Shown: piece after piece, positions 1-5,230 of the stretch
How the letters are laid out: the number at the start of each line of letters is the position of its first letter
Numbering within the stretch: position 1 is the first letter of the stretch
Source of the DNA: JAENVT01 sp043758005
GTDB taxonomy: Bacteria > Actinomycetota > Acidimicrobiia > Acidimicrobiales > Ilumatobacteraceae
Assembly: GCA_043758005.1 (NCBI GenBank)
Contig: JAYVOI010000037.1
Location: forward strand, 1-6,196
DNA: 6,196 nucleotides
Direction of reading: 5' to 3'
Position numbers and translations under genes: made by a program
The notes under the pieces: generated by a model
The model's database searches: none
Seen by the model: the letters and a program-made list of their open reading frames with translations, nothing else
What the model was told of the DNA's origin: nothing

Positions 1-35
1 GCCTCCTCCGCCGCACCCCCTGACCCACACGCCGT

Positions 36-80
36 GGTCGGGCGCGATTCCGGTAGCTGGCATACTCACACCGCGCCCGA
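36..80. repeat. Palindromic repeat element, copy 1
   Basis: This is a 45-base unit with perfect 9-base inverted arms, TCGGGCGCG at 38-46 and CGCGCCCGA at 72-80, around a 25-base loop. It matches the unit at 88-132 at 42 of 45 positions, with a 52-base period. The three differences (positions 50, 62 and 71) all lie in the loop and the arms are identical. Read as plus-strand RNA, the loop can form a small inner stem, CCGG (50-53) with CUGG (57-60), including one G-U pair. The left flank (1-35) has no recognisable gene; a plus-strand frame with a TGA at 21-23 could be the tail of a gene starting outside the window, but six codons are too few to judge. The element family is not recognised. Confidence 0.85.
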
Positions 81-87
81 AAGACCT

Positions 88-132
88 GGTCGGGCGCGAT
101 TTCGGTAGCTGGCGTACTCACAGCGCGCCCGA
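88..132. repeat. Palindromic repeat element, copy 2
   Basis: This is the second copy of the 45-base element, with arms at 90-98 and 124-132. The flanking bases 89 (G) and 133 (C) also pair, which makes a 10-base-pair stem. The C-to-T change at 102 relative to copy 1 still allows a U-G pair in the proposed inner hairpin. The right edge lies six bases from the stop codon of the aldehyde dehydrogenase gene. Two copies with short spacing suit a REP-like or miniature palindromic element; the copies are too few, and the internal palindrome is wrong, for a CRISPR array. Confidence 0.85.
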
Positions 133-133
133 C
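89..133 (-). terminator. Possible terminator hairpin after the aldehyde dehydrogenase gene
   Basis: On the minus strand, a 10-base-pair GC-rich stem begins five bases after the TGA at 139-141, and the copy-1 stem follows about 40 bases later. The location fits transcription termination or 3'-end protection of the mRNA. The 25-base loop is long, and only a short T-run (TCTTTC) follows the stem, so it is not a classical intrinsic terminator. The role is inferred from position and structure. Confidence 0.35.
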
Positions 134-138
134 GGGGA

Positions 139-1665
139 TCAGCCGAACTTGACGCCTTGAGCGAGGGGGAGGTCGTTGGAGTAGTTGATGGTGTTGGTCG
201 CCCGGCGCATGTACGCCTTCCAGGCGTCACTGCCGCTCTCGCGGCCACCGCCGGTGGCCTTCTCGCCACCGAAGGCCCCGCCGATCTCGGCGCCGCTGGG
301 GCCGATGTTGACGTTGGCGATGCCGCAGTCGCTTCCGTCGGCGGCGCAGAAGCGCTCGGCCTCGCGCACATCGGTGGTGAAGATGCTGCTGGCCAAGCCC
401 TGTGGCACGCCGTTCTGCAGGGCCAGCGCCTCGTCGAACTCGTCGTAGCCCAGTACGTAGAGGATGGGCGCGAACGTCTCGGCGGCGACGATGTCGGTCT
501 GGGCCGGCATCGTCACGATCGTCGGCCGGACGTAGGCGGCATCGGGGGCGTCGTCGGCCATCAATCGATCCCCGCCGACCGTCACCTTGCCCCCGTCGGA
601 GCATGCGGTGTCGACAGCGGCCTGCATGCGCTCGAGCGCGACGGGCGTGATCAGCGGACCGACCAGCGTGCCAGCATCGAGGGGACTGCCGACCGGCAGG
701 GTCGCGTACGCGGCCGACATCCGTTCGACGACCTCGTCGATCCGGGAGTGGTGGACGATGGCGCGACGCAGCGAGGTACAGCGCTGCCCGGCGGTGCCGG
801 CCGCAGCGAACGTCATTCCTCGAACGACCAGTTCGATGTCGGCCGACGGGGCGACGATCGCCGCGTTGTTGCCTCCGAGCTCGAGGATACTGCGCCCGAA
901 CCGCCCGGCGACGACGCCTGCTACCTGCTGGCCCATGCGGGTCGAGCCGGTGGCGCTGACCAGAGGGACGCCGGGGTGGGCGACCAGCGCGGCGCCGACA
1001 TCGGCTCCGCCGAGCACGACCTGGCTGAGATGGGGCGGTGCGCCGACCGCGCTGGCAGCCTGCTCGAAGAGTGCGCTGGTCGCGATGGCTGTCATCGGGG
1101 TGAGGTCGCTCGGCTTCCAGATCACCGGGTTGCCACACACGACGGCGAGGGCCGCGTTCCAGCTCCACACGGCGACGGGAAAGTTGAACGCCGTGATCAC
1201 CGCGGTCGTGCCGAGTGGGTGCCACTGCTCCATCAGGCGGTGCCCAGGGCGCTCGCTGGCGATGGTCAAACCGTGCAGCTGGCGGCTGAGACCGACCGCG
1301 AAGTCGCAGATGTCGATCATCTCCTGCACTTCGCCGAGTGCCTCGCTCTCGATCTTGCCGACCTCGATCTGCACCAGGCGACCCAAGTCGGCCTTGTGCG
1401 TGCGCAGCAGGGTGGCGAACTGGCGGATGAGCTCGCCACGCAGCGGGCCGGGAGTGGTGCGCCAGATCTGGAAGGCGCTGGCCGCTCGGTCGACGGTCTG
1501 ATCGACCGGTGTGGTGGCGTCGATCCCACCCAACGTCGTGCCGGTGATCGGGCTGCGAGCCGCGTGCGGGCCGTCGGCAGTCAGACCCGGCGCACCGCAG
1601 GCGCGGAGCGCGGCGTCGGCAAGATCGGTGAGGGTGGAGGAACTGGGCAGTGTCACGGTAACCAT
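139..1665 (-). CDS. amaB: ALDH7-family aldehyde dehydrogenase (piperideine-6-carboxylate / aminoadipate semialdehyde dehydrogenase)
   Basis: This 508-aa cytosolic NAD(P)-dependent dehydrogenase belongs to the antiquitin (ALDH7) family. Members oxidise alpha-aminoadipate semialdehyde, in equilibrium with piperideine-6-carboxylate, to alpha-aminoadipate in lysine and pipecolate breakdown. Counting from the ATG at 1665, visible motifs are FNFP (160-163), WKPS (183-186, cofactor binding), GSTRMG (240-245), the general-base Glu262 in LELGGNN, the nucleophile Cys296 in GQRCTS and Glu396 in AETFAP. The C-terminus from NIGPSGAEIGGAFGGEK (453-469) through GGGRESGSDAWK to NTINYS and LAQGVKF is characteristic of ALDH7. 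The length is typical and nothing is missing. The ATG at 1665 is preferred because starting at 1728 would run into the divergent gene at 1711; a GTG at 1677 is also possible. No clear ribosome binding site is seen. No lysine aminotransferase gene is in view, so the exact substrate is inferred from family. Confidence 0.93.
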   Translation of the reverse strand: MVTVTLPSSSTLTDLADAALRACGAPGLTADGPHAARSPITGTTLGGIDATTPVDQTVDRAASAFQIWRTTPGPLRGELIRQFATLLRTHKADLGRLVQIEVGKIESEALGEVQEMIDICDFAVGLSRQLHGLTIASERPGHRLMEQWHPLGTTAVITAFNFPVAVWSWNAALAVVCGNPVIWKPSDLTPMTAIATSALFEQAASAVGAPPHLSQVVLGGADVGAALVAHPGVPLVSATGSTRMGQQVAGVVAGRFGRSILELGGNNAAIVAPSADIELVVRGMTFAAAGTAGQRCTSLRRAIVHHSRIDEVVERMSAAYATLPVGSPLDAGTLVGPLITPVALERMQAAVDTACSDGGKVTVGGDRLMADDAPDAAYVRPTIVTMPAQTDIVAAETFAPILYVLGYDEFDEALALQNGVPQGLASSIFTTDVREAERFCAADGSDCGIANVNIGPSGAEIGGAFGGEKATGGGRESGSDAWKAYMRRATNTINYSNDLPLAQGVKFG

Positions 1666-1677
1666 GCTGCCACGCAC

Positions 1678-1704
1678 TTGCCCGGCATCGGTACTGGGTA
1701 CGGT
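1678..1704 (+). promoter_or_regulatory. Candidate promoter for the small plus-strand gene (leaderless type)
   Basis: A TACGGT box (1699-1704) fits the actinobacterial TANNNT -10 pattern and ends six bases before the GTG at 1711. Transcription starting at the GTG itself would give a leaderless mRNA, in line with the lack of a Shine-Dalgarno sequence. A weak -35 match, TTGCCC (1678-1683), lies 15 bases upstream of the box. The 45-base gap must also hold the promoter of the divergent dehydrogenase, for which no clear box was found. Confidence 0.3.
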
Positions 1705-1710
1705 GTCGCC

Positions 1711-2040
1711 GTGAGTTTTGCCCAGCAAGGTCCACCCGCGTCCGACAAGCAGGTTGCCTACATCCAGGCTCTCATGCGCAAGGCCGGCTACGACGACTTC
1801 CGCGCTGCACGCACCGAGTACCGGCTCACGCAGCGTCAGGCGCGGGGCAAGTTCACCAAGGCAGAGGCCTCGGCATTGATCGACCGGTTGACGTCGACCG
1901 ATGTCGACAACCCGACGGTGTCGGCCAGCGAGGAACCGGACAGCTTGGAGTCCGCCCAGGCCTTGCTGATCCGCGGCTTTCCCGCCGACGTGCTGGCCGA
2001 CGAGTTGCGTCGCCGGGGATGGACCGTGGGCGAGCCGTAG
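1711..2040 (+). CDS. Small conserved-type protein of unknown function
   Basis: This predicted 109-aa soluble protein starts at GTG and has no signal peptide or membrane segment. The N-terminal half has the pattern SDKQVAYIQALMRKAGY (11-27), then LTQRQARGKFTKAEASALID (39-58). This resembles short 'KQ..YI..L....GY..LT..EAS..ID.L' modules seen in small actinobacterial proteins (DUF3072-like) and in accessory domains of phage and nuclease proteins, but the function is not known. A linker rich in Ser, Asp and Glu (about 60-75) follows, then a C-terminal helical segment with SAQALLIRGFPADVLADELRRRGW. The start is the only in-frame start downstream of the dehydrogenase start region; the frame stays open upstream only because of GC bias. 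The gene is divergent from the dehydrogenase (45-base gap), and its TAG abuts the stop codon of the convergent gene. Confidence 0.8.
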   Translation: MSFAQQGPPASDKQVAYIQALMRKAGYDDFRAARTEYRLTQRQARGKFTKAEASALIDRLTSTDVDNPTVSASEEPDSLESAQALLIRGFPADVLADELRRRGWTVGEP

Positions 2041-3066
2041 CTAGGTGTAGCAGCGCGGGACGAACACGCCGCTGGCGGGCGAGGCGCAGTCGATCGCATC
2101 GGCGGCGAGGATCACGGCGGCGCCGGTGTATGCCGAGACCTCCTCGGCCGGGAAGCGGATCTCGCCGGGGTACACGATCCCGGTGTAGTAGGCCCCGTCG
2201 CGGCGGCGGTGTCGCCGTGTCCAGCGCACGAGGTCGGTCGCCGTGGCGATGTCGCCGATCGCAGCATGTGCGATCGCGCACTCGGCGGTCTCCGACGCGG
2301 TGATCCACGGCTCGTCGCTGACACAGCGGATGCCGCGGTGCTCCATCGCGAACTCCGACCAACCGTCGGCGAGGCGGACCTTGGCCCGCTCGCCGGTGAG
2401 GCAGCCTGTCAACACCGGGTAGTACCAGTCCATCGCCCAGCGATCCTTGGGTTCGAACACCCGCGGGTGGTCGTTGATGAGCAGGCAGAGGCGATCACCG
2501 GCCACCGACCAGTCGGGCCGGGGCTCGTTGCTGAGCGCGGCGAGGTTGGCCCCGCAACGCAACGCATGGGCAATCGACGACGAACCGGTGAGCAACGAGT
2601 AGTTCCACGGGCGCCCCTCATCGGTGCATGCCCACAACACGGTGCCATCGTCGCGGCGCATCGACAACACCCAGTCGAGGGCGCGCTGCACGGTCGGCCA
2701 GAGGTGATCGACGAACGCCCGGTCCCATGTGCACAGCCAGTGGTGCCACACGCCGGTGGCGATGTAGGCACACACGTTGGTGTCGAGCTTGGCCTCTTCC
2801 ACGCTGCCGTCGGGCAGGTAGTAGTTCCACCAACTGCCGTCGTCGCGCTGGATGTCGACGAGCCATTCGTAGCCACGTTCGGCTGCGGCGTGGAACCCGG
2901 CGACATCGAGGGCCATCGTGGTCTCGACATGGTTCCACGGGTCGCAGTGACCACCGGGGAACCACGGGATCATGCCGGTGTCGAGTTGCAGCGAGGCGAT
3001 CCACTCTGCGGTCTCGACGATCTCTTCGGCAGAGATCACGCCGTCGATGTCAGGCAGCTGTGGCAT
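2041..3066 (-). CDS. Prenyltransferase/squalene-cyclase-repeat protein
   Basis: This 341-aa protein is probably an alpha-alpha barrel. One clean QW-type motif is present, Q73-xxx-G77-x-W79 in VDIQRDDGSWW, with degenerate repeats at RRDDGTVLW (137-145) and RRDGAYYTG (288-296). An N-terminal block at 33-53 carries PWFPGGH, DPW and HVE, with His40, Asp42, His46 and Glu48 as possible active-site or metal residues. The DxDD acid motif of class II terpene cyclases is not visible, so squalene or hopene cyclisation is unlikely. Annotators usually call such proteins 'prenyltransferase'; a six-hairpin glycosidase-like activity is an alternative the fold would allow. The ATG at 3066 is chosen because GAAGG (3076-3080) lies nine bases upstream, while the 24 earlier residues are low-quality and overlap the methyltransferase. 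The gene overlaps the methyltransferase end by 17 bases, which suggests translational coupling. No signal peptide is seen, so it is likely cytosolic. Confidence 0.82.
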   Translation of the reverse strand: MPQLPDIDGVISAEEIVETAEWIASLQLDTGMIPWFPGGHCDPWNHVETTMALDVAGFHAAAERGYEWLVDIQRDDGSWWNYYLPDGSVEEAKLDTNVCAYIATGVWHHWLCTWDRAFVDHLWPTVQRALDWVLSMRRDDGTVLWACTDEGRPWNYSLLTGSSSIAHALRCGANLAALSNEPRPDWSVAGDRLCLLINDHPRVFEPKDRWAMDWYYPVLTGCLTGERAKVRLADGWSEFAMEHRGIRCVSDEPWITASETAECAIAHAAIGDIATATDLVRWTRRHRRRDGAYYTGIVYPGEIRFPAEEVSAYTGAAVILAADAIDCASPASGVFVPRCYT

Positions 3067-3799
3067 GACCAGCGACCTTCTCGGGGGCCTTGTGGGCGTA
3101 GACGATGTAGCTCTTTCCGAGCAGTGGCGAGGCGGCACGCTCGACCACCTTGAGGGCGCGGGGCTGCGTCACGATTTCCCATTCGAGCATTCGCCGGTAT
3201 GACTCGACGAGACGATGATCGTCGCGCCGCACACCGACCGCACATTTCAACCACCAGTAGGGCGAGTGCAGCGCGTGTGCATGGTGGCTGCCGGTGACCG
3301 TCAATCCGGCGCTGCGCAGCTTGGCCTTGAGCTCGGTTGCGCTGTAGATGCGCACGTGCCCGCCGACGCTCTTGGGCGCGTGGTACTCGTCGCTGAGCAT
3401 CCAATTGATCTTCTCCGGCAGCCAGGTGGGAACCGTGGCCGCGAAGGTGCCACCCGGCTTCAACACGCGCGCGAACTCATTGATCGCTGTCGTGTCGGCT
3501 TCGATGTGTTCGAGCACTTCACTGGTGATCACGCGATCGAAGCTGCTGTCTGCGAACGGCAGCCGGGTCGCATCACCGCGCAGCCCACCGACGAATCGCT
3601 CCTCGGGGATCTCGCCGGCTTCTGACATGGCTGCGAACGTGGCTCGCGTGGCCTCGACTTCGCCGAGTGCATAGTCGAGGGCGACGACGTTGGCACCGTC
3701 ACGGGCGAGCGCAAAGGCATGCCGACCGAACCCCGCGCCTGCATCGAGCACAAGATCGCCTGGCCGCACGCCGAGTTGTCGGAAACGGATCGTCAACAA
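3050..3799 (-). CDS. Class I SAM-dependent methyltransferase
   Basis: This 249-aa Rossmann-fold methyltransferase (type 11 / UbiE-like) shows motif I LVLDAGAGFGRHA (16-28), which binds SAM. It also has an acidic residue after strand 2 (Asp42), GDATRLPF (75-82), the VITSEVLEHI strand (90-99) and VLKPGG (112-117). The C-terminal half, with SDEYHAP, GGHVRIY and HHAHALHSPYWWLK, is subfamily-specific and probably binds the acceptor, which is unknown. The start is a TTG at 3799 (a second TTG is at 3796). The resulting MLTIRF...LGVRPGD N-terminus is what this family normally has, and the next internal GTG would remove part of the fold. The TTG directly follows, in the same frame, the TAG that ends the glycosyltransferase. 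The nearest SD-like AGGA (3814-3817) is 14 bases upstream, which is poor, so translation probably depends on ribosomes finishing the upstream gene. Confidence 0.9.
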   Translation of the reverse strand: MLTIRFRQLGVRPGDLVLDAGAGFGRHAFALARDGANVVALDYALGEVEATRATFAAMSEAGEIPEERFVGGLRGDATRLPFADSSFDRVITSEVLEHIEADTTAINEFARVLKPGGTFAATVPTWLPEKINWMLSDEYHAPKSVGGHVRIYSATELKAKLRSAGLTVTGSHHAHALHSPYWWLKCAVGVRRDDHRLVESYRRMLEWEIVTQPRALKVVERAASPLLGKSYIVYAHKAPEKVAGHATAA

Positions 3800-5113
3800 C
3801 TACAGCCGCCCGTTCCTGCGCAACTTGTCGACGTTGTGTGGCATGGCCAGCACCTCGCGGTACTGGTCGACGGTGAGTTGGGCGCAGTGCTTCCAGCTCC
3901 AGCGCTCGACCACGCGGCGCCGACCGGCTTCGCCGACGCGGGCACGCAACTCGCTGTCGTCGAGCCCACGGCGGATCGTCGCAGCCAATGCGCCGACATC
4001 GCCTGCCTTGCATTGCAGGACAGTGTCACCATCGCGACCGGTCACCTCCGGCAGCGCGCCGCCATCGGTCGCGACGAGGCAGATGCCCGTCGACATCGCC
4101 TCGATCGCCGGCAGGCTGAACCCTTCGTACAAACTCGGCACAACCGCCATCTCGGCTTCGGCGTAGAGCTCGACGATTCGTTCGTCGGGCACACCGCTGA
4201 CGAACTCGATGTGCGGTCGCAGCCCGAGTTGGTCGATCAGATCATTGCTGGCGCCGGCTCGTGGCTTGCCGATGATGGTCAGCGTCACGTCGCGCTCGGT
4301 GCGCAGCTTGGCCACGGCCTCGAGCAAGTACGACAAGCCTTTCAACGCGACGTCTGCCGATGCGGTCGTGATGAGCCGGCCGGGTCTGCGCGTGATGTCG
4401 GGCAGTGGCGTGAACAACTCGGGATCGACTCCGACGGGCACCAGTCGCATGCGATCGAGGCTGACCCCCATGTCGGCGTGGATGTCTTTGATCGAGTTCT
4501 CGCTGACGACAACGATCCGCGGCATGCGGCTGGCGACCCGACCCTGCATCTTCACGAAGTTGTACCAACGGCCGATCGAGTACCGACGACGCCACGTGTC
4601 GGTGTGGGCCATCTCCAGCGCCCGGTCGCGGGTGATGGGATGGTGGAGCGTGACGATGGTGGGGATCAACTTCTCGATGCCGAGGATGCTGTACCCGAGG
4701 CACTGGTTGTCGTGCACCAGGTCGAAGTCGCCCTGTCGCGCTTTCAACGCCGCGAGCGCACGCATGCTGAACGCCAACGGCTCACCGAACGTGCCGCGGA
4801 GGTGGCTGAACGCCTCGGCCCAATCGGCCTTGGTCGTCAGTTCCCAGTAGCCGGGGAAGCGACCGGGGAAGTGATCGTTCCACAGGTCAAGGCTCGGCAA
4901 CTGATGCAGCGCGATGCGCTGGTCGAGGATCGGGTACGGCTGGCCACCGAAGACCTCGACGGTGTGCCCGAGATCGACGAGTGCCTTGGTGAGGTGACGG
5001 GTGTAGACGCCTTGGCCACCGACGTGCGGCTTGCCGCGGTACGTGAGATAGGCGATCGAGAGCGGGGCTTCAGGCGACTGTGCCGTAGCGCCGGCCGACG
5101 TGACGGCGGACAT
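3800..5113 (-). CDS. Family 4 glycosyltransferase (GT-B fold)
   Basis: This 437-aa retaining glycosyltransferase would transfer a sugar from a nucleotide donor to an unidentified acceptor at the cytosolic side. The N-terminal acceptor domain starts after a roughly 17-residue disordered tail, with IAYLTYRGKPHVGGQGVYTRHL (20-41), whose GGQG loop is typical of GT4. LVHDNQ (132-137) and TLHHPI (155-160) follow. The C-terminal donor domain has VPVGVDPELF (225-234), LKGL (257-260) with the phosphate-contacting Lys258, and the EX7E pair Glu330...Glu338 in EGFSLPAIEAM. No membrane segment or signal peptide is visible. The ATG at 5113 has no Shine-Dalgarno sequence upstream. It is the first gene of the operon with the methyltransferase and cyclase-repeat genes. 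Donor sugar and product cannot be read from the sequence; trehalose-, mannose- or lipid-linked glycan synthesis would all fit GT4. Confidence 0.93.
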   Translation of the reverse strand: MSAVTSAGATAQSPEAPLSIAYLTYRGKPHVGGQGVYTRHLTKALVDLGHTVEVFGGQPYPILDQRIALHQLPSLDLWNDHFPGRFPGYWELTTKADWAEAFSHLRGTFGEPLAFSMRALAALKARQGDFDLVHDNQCLGYSILGIEKLIPTIVTLHHPITRDRALEMAHTDTWRRRYSIGRWYNFVKMQGRVASRMPRIVVVSENSIKDIHADMGVSLDRMRLVPVGVDPELFTPLPDITRRPGRLITTASADVALKGLSYLLEAVAKLRTERDVTLTIIGKPRAGASNDLIDQLGLRPHIEFVSGVPDERIVELYAEAEMAVVPSLYEGFSLPAIEAMSTGICLVATDGGALPEVTGRDGDTVLQCKAGDVGALAATIRRGLDDSELRARVGEAGRRRVVERWSWKHCAQLTVDQYREVLAMPHNVDKLRRNGRL

Positions 5114-5122
5114 AGGACCGCC

Positions 5123-5153
5123 AGGCTATCGGTGGGTTGTTACCGACTGGTAA
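5123..5153 (-). promoter_or_regulatory. Candidate promoter and operator of the glycosyltransferase operon
   Basis: On the minus strand a TAGCCT box (5123-5128) lies nine bases before the ATG, so the mRNA would be leaderless or nearly so. Upstream is a perfect inverted repeat, TTACC-GACT-GGTAA (5140-5153), where the -35 region would be. Palindromes of this size and base composition are typical binding sites for TetR-like repressors, and one here could block polymerase. No regulator gene is in the window. Both elements are short and rest on pattern only. Confidence 0.3.
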
Positions 5154-5174
5154 GCGTCACAGGGTTGCAACGCG

Positions 5175-5210
5175 GCGTGCCTCTGGTCACGCACGGCCGG
5201 GCTGACGGCC
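5175..5210 (-). terminator. Weak hairpins between lipoprotein gene and operon
   Basis: Two small adjacent stems lie in the 117-base gap: GGCCG/CGGCC (5195-5199 with 5206-5210, six-base loop) and GCGTG/CACGC (5175-5179 with 5188-5192, eight-base loop). On the minus strand they come 20-50 bases after the lipoprotein stop codon. Each stem is only five base pairs and neither is followed by a T-run, so they are poor intrinsic terminators. They are listed because the gap also holds the next promoter candidate. Confidence 0.2.
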
Positions 5211-5230
5211 ATCCCCGTGTCTCGTATGGG

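Noticed and set aside
36..132. A CRISPR array made of the two repeats.
   Set aside because: There are only two units, the spacing between them is seven bases, each unit is itself a long stem-loop, and no cas gene is present.
157..2040. A 627-codon plus-strand open frame running antisense to the whole dehydrogenase and into the small gene.
   Set aside because: The minus-strand frame has every ALDH7 catalytic motif. The antisense part is low-complexity Gly/Arg/Asp-rich sequence, as expected opposite GC-rich codons. Only the part from the GTG at 1711 looks like a real protein.
3050..3138. An upstream start at 3138 for the cyclase-repeat protein.
   Set aside because: It would add 24 Arg/Pro/Ser-rich residues that overlap the methyltransferase coding sequence. 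The ATG at 3066 has a ribosome binding site and gives a sensible N-terminus.
2209..3153. A 314-codon plus-strand frame opposite the cyclase-repeat gene.
   Set aside because: It has no recognisable domain or ribosome binding site, and its composition is that of an antisense shadow. The minus-strand product has a QW motif and fits the operon.
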